DNA of 64,000 nt from Arthrobacter pullicola. GTDB taxonomy: Bacteria; Actinomycetota; Actinomycetes; Actinomycetales; Micrococcaceae. The stretch is from NCBI RefSeq assembly GCF_014836875.1, contig NZ_JACSQC010000004.1, positions 310,001 through 374,000 of the forward strand, in the 5' to 3' direction. Below, one piece after another: positions 17,901-28,963 of this stretch. Position 1 is the stretch's first letter. Every line of letters begins with the position of its first letter. The notes beneath the pieces were generated by a model that was given only the letters and a program-made list of their open reading frames with translations, made no database searches and was not told where the DNA came from. A program made the translations under genes and the position numbers.

Positions 17901-19000
17901 AGCGTCACCGGGACATCGTCCAGCCGCGGAGGTGCCCAGGCTTCCCTGGATGCCTGCAGCACAATGTTGGCGGGCAGGGATCCGGTCCCGAGGCGAAGCC
18001 CGGGAACCGCCTGCATGTCCGCGTTGCCTTCGGTGAAAGAGCGGGGCGGCTGGCTGGCCGGAGTAGGCTCAGCCTTCCGGTGGCGAAGGCCCGATTGAAG
18101 TACCGCCACAGCCAGGTCCCCGGGCGTGGGGTGGGCCAGCCGCCGCCGCGCTGCGTCCTGCGCCGCCGTCCGGGACACCGCAGCATGGAACCTGCGCCTC
18201 CTGCGCGTGAATCCCGCGAAACCGGCGAAGGCTGTGAGGGCGGTGATGCCCGAGAACGCGAGAAATATCCACATGCCGGTGGTCACCGCCAGCACAACGC
18301 CCAGCCCGAGGGCAATAACCGCTGCTGCGAGCATCCCCGGGTTGTACGCGCCGGGTGGCGGCACCGGTACCGTAAGCGGTCCGGAGGAGCCGGGGCCTGC
18401 CTCCGGGAGACGGGCGGAGGCGGGGACACAGATCCGGAACGTTGTGTTTCCTGCAAAGACCCGCGATTCCGTGGTGAGCTCCGCCGTTCCGATGCGGCTT
18501 CCATCAACCCACACGCCGTTCTGCGATGCCAGGTCGGTGATCCGGACACCTCTCGCGTCAACAGTCAGTTCTGCATGCAGGCGCGAAAGCGCCGGGTCCC
18601 TGAGCTCAATCGGAATGCTTCCGGCGGGAAGCGCCAGGCCCGGGCGGCCCAGCCGGTACCGGCCCCGGCGGAGCTCTATGACCCTGCCGGCGTCGGGACC
18701 GCTGTGGGTCACGAGAACCAGTGCCGGGGGATCCACTGCGGGCGTTCTCCGGGAAGGGCGCGGAGGTGCCAGGAGGACACCGTCGGGAAGGGCGAGGACC
18801 GGCCCGGACAGTGCTGCCAGCGGTTGGCCATCGGCTGTGTAAGGGCCCGGGCCGAAGGCCTGCTCCAAGGCCTCGGCAAGGTCTGCGCCCGCGGTCTGTG
18901 CTGTCGCGTTAATCACAACCGGATGGATCGTTTCGGACCGGTCAGCTGGGAGAAACGGCCGGAGGTATGAAGGCAACAGGACCGAAGCATGAATCTCCAC
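14960..19000 (-). CDS. FHA-FtsK/SpoIIIE ATPase, EssC/EccC-like
   Basis: A 1346-residue membrane ATPase. N-terminal region about 1-95, FHA domain about 100-175 (RYRLGRPG, SRLHAEL, SQNGVWVDG), two membrane helices about 220-265, then three P-loop domains. The first (about 595-800) is complete, with GTTGSGKSELLR, LLIDFKGG, VVVIDEFRMLAD and LATQRPQG. The second (about 915) has GPPGSGTETT, without the Lys. The third (about 1180) has GPPGSGRTT and the Walker B CLILVDDADRL. FHA plus tandem FtsK domains is the plan of EssC/EccC motors of type VII secretion, not of chromosome-pumping FtsK. The GTG at 19000 has AAAGGAGG 6 bp upstream. It stands alone; no other type VII gene is adjacent. Confidence 0.8.
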   Translation of the reverse strand: MEIHASVLLPSYLRPFLPADRSETIHPVVINATAQTAGADLAEALEQAFGPGPYTADGQPLAALSGPVLALPDGVLLAPPRPSRRTPAVDPPALVLVTHSGPDAGRVIELRRGRYRLGRPGLALPAGSIPIELRDPALSRLHAELTVDARGVRITDLASQNGVWVDGSRIGTAELTTESRVFAGNTTFRICVPASARLPEAGPGSSGPLTVPVPPPGAYNPGMLAAAVIALGLGVVLAVTTGMWIFLAFSGITALTAFAGFAGFTRRRRRFHAAVSRTAAQDAARRRLAHPTPGDLAVAVLQSGLRHRKAEPTPASQPPRSFTEGNADMQAVPGLRLGTGSLPANIVLQASREAWAPPRLDDVPVTLSPASGAGIRIVGPAAETLGMLCSVLLQLASSRPGGAGPVIVLSRGDDRFVRDARLLPGVQLLSVADSAAAAAAIQGIAGQNSDAPLIVLAPPSAAADTCLLRAGLPESIRRAVVFLVGVEADATGASHADGGGGTASILLSEDGGVLRVDGTEQAFRPDLVGPLAFHRTAALLASARNRTAGRSAPNGLFPLSSGDIAASWARGGSPKAALGRHGAAPVSLDLLADGPHFLIAGTTGSGKSELLRTLVASLAAAVPPTRLNFLLIDFKGGSGLAPLARLPHAAGFLTDLSGENVARTLASLRSELKRRESLLAAAEASDLDGFNRSAPDSKTVPRLVVVIDEFRMLADAVPTAVTELMRIAVLGRSLGLHLVLATQRPQGAVTADIRANISTSVCLRVQSATESRDVVGCDDAADIPASSPGMAILRKAGAPPFPLKVSSTASSPGSPPPLLQTLAQYLSTPLDRRGSTPGRSLEELVEAVISAAADTGRPTEAQPPVQPPLPNVLPYRSGLPGSAGPGRSIILGLADRPEQQFQGVLGWNPRRDSHLALVGPPGSGTETTAALLAAEHLAALPGRHLYVLDGDGSLAWTAGHAQTGAYAAPYETRRAARVVSVLGGIVLQRLAHGQKGRGCSSSAGITLLVSGWGRWQDAFRSSRFTGAEDEVLGLVRDGEAAGVCLVINGNRELPAARFFQLIPNRLWFPAGLPDDALVAWPRMPPMEPVPGRAFIQGRIGAPAGAVAQCGEPPADFVRTPLPEGTTAPQRVEELPAYAAAEDLATASGPDRFPLGLHGDELDTAEAYLPSGTAFLVLGPPGSGRTTLLRQFERAAGRNMEVHRFDSGWFEPAPKTAESGNSGPEDGSPGGSAPGVGGPGAGNVRNCLILVDDADRLPLEAHALLIQFLDRGARLVLAAAPGFGLASRLPAAARLRSDPRGAVLAPEQQSDGEFFGVRLNLDASPRPGRGYLIAGTKATETQFACPA

Positions 19001-19006
19001 AACATG

Positions 19007-19014
19007 CCTCCTTT
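19007..19014 (-). promoter_or_regulatory. Strong ribosome-binding site deciding a GTG start
   Basis: AAAGGAGG on the minus strand, 6 bp before the GTG at 19000. It supports this start over an in-frame ATG 79 codons upstream. Confidence 0.75.
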
Positions 19015-19187
19015 GCGCTGATCGCTGCGTTTGAGGAGACGATACCGGCCATTCGCCGGTGCCCGGCCGGGTTCGCGGACTCTGTGGATAAAGGCAGCTG
19101 CCAGGGAAGCCGGACTCAAACCGGGTTGGAACAGCCGGGGTAGACTTCCAATCGGGGGAGTCTGTGAAGCTTTTTTGAGAGGTCTGT

Positions 19188-21203
19188 GTGTCCCAGGAAA
19201 TACTTGCTACCCGCGAGCAGCAAGCGCCTCCGCCCAAGCGCGCGTCCTTCCGCCCTGAGGTCCAAGGCCTGAGGGCGCTGGCCGTACTGATGGTGGTGAC
19301 CTATCACGTCTGGTTCGGGCGTGTGTCGGGCGGCGTTGACATCTTTCTCCTTATCTCGGCCTTCCTGCTGACCCTTTCCTTTGTCCGCAAGGTTGAAGCC
19401 GGTAAGGCGCTGGATCTGGGGCGTTACTGGCTCCACATGTTCAAGCGCCTGCTTCCCGCCGTCGTCGTCGTCCTCCTGGCCGTCCTCACCGCCACCGCTC
19501 TCTTCGTACCCCGGTCGCGGTGGAGCGAAATCCTGAGCCAGACATGGTCGTCCCTGTTCTACTTCCAGAACTGGGCACTTGCCTCAAACTCGGTAGATTA
19601 CTATGCGGCAGATCAGAGTGTCGCCAGTCCGCTGCAGCACTTCTGGTCCCTCTCCATCCAGGGACAGGTCTTCGTCCTCTGGCCACTTCTCTTTGGCTTG
19701 GCGGCATTCATCGCACGCGCCACGGGGATGCGCTTCCGCCGCATCGTCATGATGATCTTTGGCGCATTGTTCCTGGGTTCCTTGGCTTTCTCCATCCACG
19801 AGACCTACACGAACCAGGTGCATGCGTACTTCGATACGCGGACCCGCTTGTGGGAGTTTGCCTTCGGCACCCTGCTGGCGCTGGCCCTGCCGTATCTGAA
19901 ACCACACCGGTGGATACGTGTCGGGATGGGCTGGCTGGGTGTTGTCATCATGCTCAGCGTTGGGTTCGTCCTCGACGTCCAGGGGCAGTTCCCTGGCTAC
20001 GTTGCGCTGGTGCCGCTCACAGCAGCATCTCTGGTGATCGTTGCGGGCCAGACCGAAAGCCGCGTTGGCGCTGACCGTCTGCTGTCTTGGAAGCCGCTGA
20101 CACGGCTGGGGGACATTTCCTACGCGCTGTACCTGTGGCACTGGCCGATTCTCGTCATCTATCTGATCTGGCGGGACAGGGAAGAAGTAGGGCCGGTCGG
20201 CGGGACAGCGATCATAGGTCTATCTCTTGTCCTCGCCTACCTGACGACCAAACTGGTGGAGCGTCCGATGCGCTCGATGAGTTGGGCCACCCAAAGCTCT
20301 GCGCGGACCGGTTTGGTGGTGGCAGTGTGCGTCGCAGTGGTAGCAGCTCCAGTTACTGCCTGGCAACAGGGCCTCAAATTGGAGGCAGAGCGGCTGACCG
20401 CAGATGCAAACCGTAATTACCCCGGAGCTGCAGTGCTGGTGCCTGGCTACGAGGACCAGTCCGACCCTGACGTCGGTATTCTTCCGCTAGTGGGGGACGA
20501 GTGGCCCGATTTCGGCTCTAGCTGCCTCGAGAAGCCGAGCGCTTTGGAGAGCCGTTGCAAGATTGCAGGGACGACGGATTTCACCTTGGCATTGGTGGGC
20601 AGCTCACACGCGAAGGTGTGGGCGACACCGCTCATCTCTATGGCCGAAGAGCGCGGCTGGAACCTCTCAGCGTGGATGAAGGGAAATTGTCCACTGGCGC
20701 TTGAAACAGGGACAGTGGCCCAGGACTGCGTGGATTTCAACGAGGAGCTGGTTGATGAAATTCTGCGGACGCACCCGGACATCGTGGTGACTACTTCCTC
20801 GCGTACAGTAGTGGGCGGCAACGAATACGTCGACGATACCTGGAACGACGTTGTGAAGAAGTTCACCGAAGCTGGAATCAAGGTGGCAGCCATCCGGGAT
20901 ACGCCTCGGTTTGAGTCGTTTATTCCGGAGTGTGTGGACCGGAACCCGGATAACCCTTCCCTCTGCGGAATAGAGTCAGAGGTAGTATTCAACAGGGTCA
21001 ACCCTGCAGAAGACTCACCGCCGGTGCACGGACTGGCTCATCTGGACTTCACAGACATGCTCTGCCCTGGGGGATTCTGCGAACCGGTCATAGGAAATGT
21101 CATGGTGTATTTGGACACGAATCATCTCACCGCAAGCTACCTGCGGACCATGACGGATGTGTTCGCTGAACGATTCGACCAGGCAATCCACGGACTGGAC
21201 TGA
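19188..21203 (+). CDS. OafA/YrhL-type acyltransferase with SGNH domain
   Basis: A 671-residue membrane acyltransferase. The first about 370 residues form the acyltransferase-3 domain, about ten membrane helices, starting with RPEVQGLRALAVLMVVTYHV, which holds the expected R and H. An eleventh helix (about 375-395) leads to an external SGNH hydrolase-like domain: GSSHAK near 470 carries the nucleophile Ser and DTNHL near 642 carries the Asp/His pair. Such fusions O-acetylate cell surface glycans or peptidoglycan, taking acetyl groups across the membrane. The start is a GTG at 19188. It opens the polysaccharide island and is 93 bp upstream of glf, so it may acetylate the galactan made there; that target is inference. 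Confidence 0.9.
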   Translation: MSQEILATREQQAPPPKRASFRPEVQGLRALAVLMVVTYHVWFGRVSGGVDIFLLISAFLLTLSFVRKVEAGKALDLGRYWLHMFKRLLPAVVVVLLAVLTATALFVPRSRWSEILSQTWSSLFYFQNWALASNSVDYYAADQSVASPLQHFWSLSIQGQVFVLWPLLFGLAAFIARATGMRFRRIVMMIFGALFLGSLAFSIHETYTNQVHAYFDTRTRLWEFAFGTLLALALPYLKPHRWIRVGMGWLGVVIMLSVGFVLDVQGQFPGYVALVPLTAASLVIVAGQTESRVGADRLLSWKPLTRLGDISYALYLWHWPILVIYLIWRDREEVGPVGGTAIIGLSLVLAYLTTKLVERPMRSMSWATQSSARTGLVVAVCVAVVAAPVTAWQQGLKLEAERLTADANRNYPGAAVLVPGYEDQSDPDVGILPLVGDEWPDFGSSCLEKPSALESRCKIAGTTDFTLALVGSSHAKVWATPLISMAEERGWNLSAWMKGNCPLALETGTVAQDCVDFNEELVDEILRTHPDIVVTTSSRTVVGGNEYVDDTWNDVVKKFTEAGIKVAAIRDTPRFESFIPECVDRNPDNPSLCGIESEVVFNRVNPAEDSPPVHGLAHLDFTDMLCPGGFCEPVIGNVMVYLDTNHLTASYLRTMTDVFAERFDQAIHGLD

Positions 21204-21296
21204 AACAGGTCCCTCTGTGCACGCCCGCATATTGGATAATGTAGAGCGTCGTATCCGTGCTCGGATAGGCCGAACCGGAATAAACAGGAGAATTAA

Positions 21297-24523
<3,227 letters not shown>

Positions 24524-24525
24524 GC

Positions 24526-25398
24526 TTGTCCACTGGCGCACTGGAAACCCCGGGCCGGGGAGCGGGGTTGGCGGACGTGTTCCGCTCCCGGTTCCTGCTC
24601 AAGCTCCTGGTCTCCAAAGAACTTAAGGTCCGCTACCGGGGATCCGTCCTTGGACTGCTCTGGTCCTACGTAAAGCCGGGCGTGCAGTTCATCGTGTTCT
24701 ACATAGCTCTTGGGGTTTTTCTTGGGCTGGAACAGAGCTCACGCAACCCCAACGGACTGCCCAACTATGCGATCTATCTGTTCTCCGGAATCGTGCTGAT
24801 CAACTTCTTTACGGAGGCCCTGGGAAATGCTTCCCGGTCGATAGTCGGTAACGGAGGCCTGATCAAGAAGATCTACCTCCCGCGCCAGCTGTTTCCCATG
24901 GCATCCGTTTGGGTCTCGGGTGTGCACTTTGTTCCCCAGATCCTGATTCTGATCGTTGCGTGCGTCCTTAACGGGTGGCGGCCAGGACTGCTGGAACTGG
25001 CGGCAGCCGCGGCAGGGTTCCTGATCGTGGCCCTCCTGGCCACCGGCCTGGGACTGCTTTTCGGGGCCATAAACGTCTATTTCCGCGACGCTGAGAACCT
25101 TGTCGATATGCTGCTGATGATCGCCACCTGGGCCTCGCCGGTGCTGTACTCCTGGGTGATGGTCCGTGAACAGCTTGGTGAGACGGTTTTCAACCTGTAC
25201 CAGCTGAACCCCATCACTGTTGGGGTCGAAGCGTTCCACTTCGCTTTCTGGCTTCCCACAACCGACGGCGCGGAAGCCATCCCACCGCATCTGCTTTCCC
25301 TTTGGCTGTCCGTAGGCCTAGCAATTTCGGCAGGGATCCTACTGCTTGGCCAACTCGTCTTCCGTCGGCTTGAAGGCCGTTTCGCGCAGGAGCTCTGA
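24526..25398 (+). CDS. wzm: Polysaccharide ABC exporter permease (Wzm type)
   Basis: A 290-residue ABC-2 type permease with six hydrophobic segments (about 45-70, 78-100, 120-145, 150-172, 180-200 and 255-275). The N-terminal LLVSKELKVRYRGSVLGLLWSYVKP is the signature of Wzm/TagG-type polysaccharide exporters. It starts with TTG at 24526, two bases after the glfT2 stop, and the ATP-binding partner starts 3 bp after its own stop. The order glf-glfT2-wzm-wzt parallels the mycobacterial galactan locus Rv3779-Rv3783, where the pair exports lipid-linked galactan across the membrane. Confidence 0.92.
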   Translation: MSTGALETPGRGAGLADVFRSRFLLKLLVSKELKVRYRGSVLGLLWSYVKPGVQFIVFYIALGVFLGLEQSSRNPNGLPNYAIYLFSGIVLINFFTEALGNASRSIVGNGGLIKKIYLPRQLFPMASVWVSGVHFVPQILILIVACVLNGWRPGLLELAAAAAGFLIVALLATGLGLLFGAINVYFRDAENLVDMLLMIATWASPVLYSWVMVREQLGETVFNLYQLNPITVGVEAFHFAFWLPTTDGAEAIPPHLLSLWLSVGLAISAGILLLGQLVFRRLEGRFAQEL

Positions 25399-25401
25399 AC
25401 C

Positions 25402-26127
25402 GTGGCAAACGCCATTGAAGTACGCAATATCAACAAGCGATTCGTCCTGCGCCATACCCGCTCGATGAAGGAAGCCTTTGTCTGGCTGGTCAAGGGGCGC
25501 AAGGGCGATCTGAATGAGAAATTCGACGCCCTGAAAGGGGTGTCGCTGGACATCGAGCAGGGCGAGACGGTAGCGCTGCTCGGTCTGAACGGCTCAGGAA
25601 AGTCAACCCTGTTGAAACACATCTCAGGTGTGATGCGTCCAGACAGCGGAACGGTAGGAACCCGCGGACGGGTCGCGGGGCTCATTGAGGTGGGAGCCGG
25701 TTTCCACCACGATCTCAGCGGGCGTGACAACGTCTACCTGAACGGCGCGATCCTGGGAATGACCGAAAGTGAGATCGACGAGAAGTTCGATTCGATCGTT
25801 GAATTCTCGGAAATCGGGCAGTTCATTGATACCGAAGTGAAGTTCTACTCATCGGGCATGTATCTTAGGCTGGCGTTCTCGGTTGCGGTTCACACCGATC
25901 CCGAGGTGTTCCTGGTGGATGAAATCCTAGCTGTCGGAGACGAACCCTTCCAGCGCAAATGCATCGACAAGATCAAGGAACTGGCGGGCGAAGGCAAGAC
26001 CCTCGTGGTCGTGAGCCATGACCTGGATCTGGTTTCGCGTATCTGTGAGCGGGGCGTGCTCCTGGAACACGGACAAATCGTCATGGATGCTCCCGTGCGC
26101 GACGTGGTGGACAGAATGCGCCAGTAG
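25402..26127 (+). CDS. wzt: Polysaccharide ABC exporter ATPase (Wzt type, short form)
   Basis: A 241-residue ABC ATPase. Walker A GLNGSGKSTLLKHISG (about 62-77), Q-loop region GLIEVGAGFHHDLSGRDNV, signature YSSGMYLRLAFS (about 152-163), Walker B EVFLVDEILAVGDE (about 172-185) and the switch VVVSHD. SSGM in place of LSGGQ is typical of Wzt/TagH proteins. It stops after the nucleotide-binding domain and has no C-terminal carbohydrate-binding domain, as in the short Rv3781 type, so chain-length recognition by Wzt is unlikely. GTG start three bases after wzm. Confidence 0.93.
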   Translation: MANAIEVRNINKRFVLRHTRSMKEAFVWLVKGRKGDLNEKFDALKGVSLDIEQGETVALLGLNGSGKSTLLKHISGVMRPDSGTVGTRGRVAGLIEVGAGFHHDLSGRDNVYLNGAILGMTESEIDEKFDSIVEFSEIGQFIDTEVKFYSSGMYLRLAFSVAVHTDPEVFLVDEILAVGDEPFQRKCIDKIKELAGEGKTLVVVSHDLDLVSRICERGVLLEHGQIVMDAPVRDVVDRMRQ

Positions 26128-26212
26128 ATCTTTTTCCGGGAGCAGTGCCCAGGAAAACCAATCCGATAGAATACACAGGCGCCTGGCTTACGGGTGCGGA
26201 TGGGGAGTGGAA

Positions 26213-26806
26213 TTGTCGAGCAGCATAGCTGAAAATGCAGACGTCTCAGCTGACGCCGTCTTGGGGGAAAACACCAAGGTATGGCACCTCGCACAGATTC
26301 GTGAAGGCGCTGTTATCGGCGCCGGCGGCATCATCGGCCGCGGGGTCTACGTCGGCTCAGGCGTTCAAATAGGCCAGAACTGCAAGATCCAGAATTACGC
26401 GCTGGTGTATGAGCCTGCGTCACTGGGGAATGGTGTGTTCATTGGGCCGGGCGTCATCCTCACCAATGACACGTATCCGAGAGCGATCAATCCAGACGGC
26501 ACCCTGAAGAGTGCCGACAATTGGGAAGCCGTAGGAGTATCCATCGGCGACGGCGCTTCCATCGGTGCCCGGGCGGTCTGCGTAGCACCCGTCAAGATCG
26601 GACGCTGGGCAACCGTTGCCGCCGGAGCCGTAGTGGTTAGAGATGTTCCCGACTTTGCTCTGGTTGCCGGCGTTCCGGCGAAGCGCCTGGGATGGGTCGG
26701 AAAAGCCGGTGTCCCTCTGGTGCAGGACGGGGCGCTGTGGAAATGCCCTGAAACGGGCGAAGCATATATCCAAGAGAACGAGACTCTTCGAGAGGCACAC
26801 GTATGA
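26213..26806 (+). CDS. Left-handed beta-helix N-acetyltransferase (WbpD/WlbB-like)
   Basis: A 197-residue hexapeptide-repeat acyltransferase. Repeats run from VSADAVLGENTKVWHLAQI to IGRWATVAAGAVVVRDVPDFALVAGVPAKRLGW, with the loop YALVYEPASLGNGVFIGPGVILTNDTYPRA typical of UDP-3-amino-sugar N-acetyltransferases. The C-terminal segment has Cys-Pro-Glu-Thr-Gly (about 180), as in WbpD/WlbB homologues. The TTG at 26213 follows GGGGAG with 5 bp spacing and is preferred over GTG at 26207 and over a frame that extends back into wzt. The stop overlaps the aminotransferase ATG by 4 bp. It should act after the aminotransferase and dehydrogenase encoded next. Confidence 0.85.
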   Translation: MSSSIAENADVSADAVLGENTKVWHLAQIREGAVIGAGGIIGRGVYVGSGVQIGQNCKIQNYALVYEPASLGNGVFIGPGVILTNDTYPRAINPDGTLKSADNWEAVGVSIGDGASIGARAVCVAPVKIGRWATVAAGAVVVRDVPDFALVAGVPAKRLGWVGKAGVPLVQDGALWKCPETGEAYIQENETLREAHV

Positions 26807-27894
26807 ACCAGGATTTCATTCCCCCAGCCAAGCCGATTATCGGCACGGAGGAGCGGGAGGCCGTTGACGCCGTCTTGGCATCCGGACAGCTGGCACAGGG
26901 AACAGAAGTTGCCTCGTTCGAAAGCGAGTTCTCGGATGTCCTCCTGGACGGACGTCCTTCAGTCGCAGTCAACTCCGGCACCTCGGGACTGCACCTTGGC
27001 CTTCTTGCCGCAGGTATCGGCCAGGGCGACGAGGTGATCGTGCCGTCCTTCACCTTCGCAGCGACGGCGAACTCAGTGGCTCTCACCGGAGCGACGCCGA
27101 TTTTTGCCGATATTGAACCTGACTACTACGGGCTGGATCCGAAGTCCGTTGAGGCCCACATTACAGACCGGACTAAGGGAATCATGCCGGTCCACCTTTA
27201 TGGGCACCCCTTTGACGTCCCTTCCATCTCCGCAATTGCGCAAAAGCACGGACTGCAGTTGTTCGAGGACGCGGCTCAGGCGCACGGAGCAGCCGTTAAC
27301 GGCCGCCGGGTGGGGACCTTTGGCACCTTCGGAACCTTCAGCCTTTACCCCACCAAGAACATGACTTCGGGCGAGGGCGGAATGGTCACCACAAATGACC
27401 CGGAAGTTGAACGCCGTCTGCGGCTGCTGCGGAATCAGGGGATGGAACGCCAGTACGAAAATGAGCTGGTCGGTTTCAACTGTCGGATGACCAACATCCA
27501 CGCCGCCATCGGGCGTGTGCAGCTCACCAAGGTGATGGGCTGGACGAAGCAGCGGCAACAGAACGCTGCTTTCCTCGACGCGAATCTGCAGGGCGTTGTG
27601 ACGCCGAAGGTCGCTGCGGGCTATGAGCATGTCTACCACCAGTACACGATCCGGGTTACCGAGGACCGTGACGGGTTTGCCCGGGCGCTGCGTGAAGAAT
27701 ACAACGTGGGATCCGGTGTGTATTATCCGGTGCCGAACCATGAGCTCGCTCCGTACCGAGTCGCCGAGCACCTGCCGCAGACTGCTTCCGCGGCTAAGGA
27801 AGTCCTTTCCCTTCCCGTCCACCCTTCACTGAGCACGAACGACCTGGAGCGTATCGTCGAGGCCGTCAACAAGGTCGCAAAGGCAGGTGCCTAA
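26803..27894 (+). CDS. DegT/DnrJ/EryC1/StrS sugar aminotransferase (WbpE/WlbC-like)
   Basis: A 363-residue PLP enzyme that transfers an amino group to a keto-sugar nucleotide. The family motifs SGTSGLHLGLLAAGIGQGDEVIVPSFTF, EDAAQAHGA and SLYPTKNMTSGEGGMV are present; the Lys in TKNM (about residue 186) forms the internal aldimine. Length is normal for the family. It lies between the acetyltransferase (4-bp overlap) and the Gfo/Idh dehydrogenase (TAATG overlap), the same gene set as wbpB/wbpE/wbpD, which makes a 3-acetamido group on UDP-GlcNAc-uronic acid. The substrate is inferred from context. Confidence 0.9.
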   Translation: MNQDFIPPAKPIIGTEEREAVDAVLASGQLAQGTEVASFESEFSDVLLDGRPSVAVNSGTSGLHLGLLAAGIGQGDEVIVPSFTFAATANSVALTGATPIFADIEPDYYGLDPKSVEAHITDRTKGIMPVHLYGHPFDVPSISAIAQKHGLQLFEDAAQAHGAAVNGRRVGTFGTFGTFSLYPTKNMTSGEGGMVTTNDPEVERRLRLLRNQGMERQYENELVGFNCRMTNIHAAIGRVQLTKVMGWTKQRQQNAAFLDANLQGVVTPKVAAGYEHVYHQYTIRVTEDRDGFARALREEYNVGSGVYYPVPNHELAPYRVAEHLPQTASAAKEVLSLPVHPSLSTNDLERIVEAVNKVAKAGA

Positions 27895-28880
27895 TGGCGA
27901 ATCTTCGGGCCGGCCTGATCGGCCTGGGAATGATGGGACGACACCATGCACGGGTGATCCGTGAAATCGACGGCGTCGACCTAGTTGGCGTTTCAGACGC
28001 CTTCGGCGACCCGCACGGTGTCGCGGACGGGCTGAAAGTCTGCTCGCAGGTCGAGGAATTGCTGGAACAGGGCTTGGACATGGCGGTGGTCGCCGTGCCG
28101 ACCATCCTGCATGAGGAGATCGCCCTTAAGCTCGCTGATGCGGGTGTGCATGCCCTCATCGAAAAACCGATTGCGAACGATTCCGCCTCGGGCACCCGGA
28201 TTGCTGAGTCCTTTGAAGCAAAGGGCCTGGTGGGCGCCGTCGGGCACATTGAGCGGTTCAATCCTGCCCTGCAGAATCTGCGTGAACGTCTCGAAGCAGG
28301 TGAGCTTGGGGACGTGTACCAGCTCTCCACTCGCCGCCAGGGGCCGTTCCCGGCACGCATCGCCGACGTCGGGGTCGTTAAGGACCTGGCCACTCATGAC
28401 ATCGATCTGACTGCCTGGTTGACCCAGTCAGCTTACGTGGACGTCTATGCGCGGACCACGTCCCGAAGCGGGAGGGACCACGAAGACATGGTCTCCGCCA
28501 TCGGTCACCTCGCAGGCGGCATTATCACCAACCACACAGTTAACTGGCTTTCCCCGTTCAAGGAACGTACGACTGTGGTTCTCGGAGAGCGTGGAGCCTT
28601 CGTTGCGGACACTATTTCCGCGGACCTGACTTTCATCGAGAACGGCACATTCCAAACTGAATGGGAGTCAATGGCCGCTTTCCGCGGTGTCGCGGAAGGC
28701 TCCAGCACACGGTTTGCGCTGGCCAAGCGCGAGCCCCTTCGGGTCGAGCATGAGACTTTCCGCGACGCGATCCTTGGTAAATCGAACTCCGTGGTCACCC
28801 TCCGTGAAGGCCTCGAGACGCTTCGGGTAGCTGAAGCCGTCCTCGAATCGGCCAATACCGGGAGCATTGTCACCCTCTAA
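27894..28880 (+). CDS. Gfo/Idh/MocA sugar-nucleotide 3-dehydrogenase (WbpB/WlbA-like)
   Basis: A 328-residue NAD-dependent oxidoreductase. The Rossmann motif GLIGLGMMGRHHARVI is at the N-terminus, the family EKPIA is at about 93-97, and the second domain has GHIERFNPALQNLRE and DLATHDIDL, where Lys/Asp/His of the active site sit. In the WbpB/WlbA pathway such an enzyme oxidises C3 of UDP-GlcNAc-uronic acid to a ketone for the aminotransferase. Start overlaps the upstream stop by one base. The UDP-GlcNAc 6-dehydrogenase needed first (WbpA type) is not in the window. Confidence 0.87.
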   Translation: MANLRAGLIGLGMMGRHHARVIREIDGVDLVGVSDAFGDPHGVADGLKVCSQVEELLEQGLDMAVVAVPTILHEEIALKLADAGVHALIEKPIANDSASGTRIAESFEAKGLVGAVGHIERFNPALQNLRERLEAGELGDVYQLSTRRQGPFPARIADVGVVKDLATHDIDLTAWLTQSAYVDVYARTTSRSGRDHEDMVSAIGHLAGGIITNHTVNWLSPFKERTTVVLGERGAFVADTISADLTFIENGTFQTEWESMAAFRGVAEGSSTRFALAKREPLRVEHETFRDAILGKSNSVVTLREGLETLRVAEAVLESANTGSIVTL

Positions 28881-28963
28881 CCAGTGAGGCCTCTGAGCCG
28901 TCCCGACGCACTGCGGCGGTACAACCCAGGGGCCTCTACTTCGGACCGAAGGCAGAAGACCGC

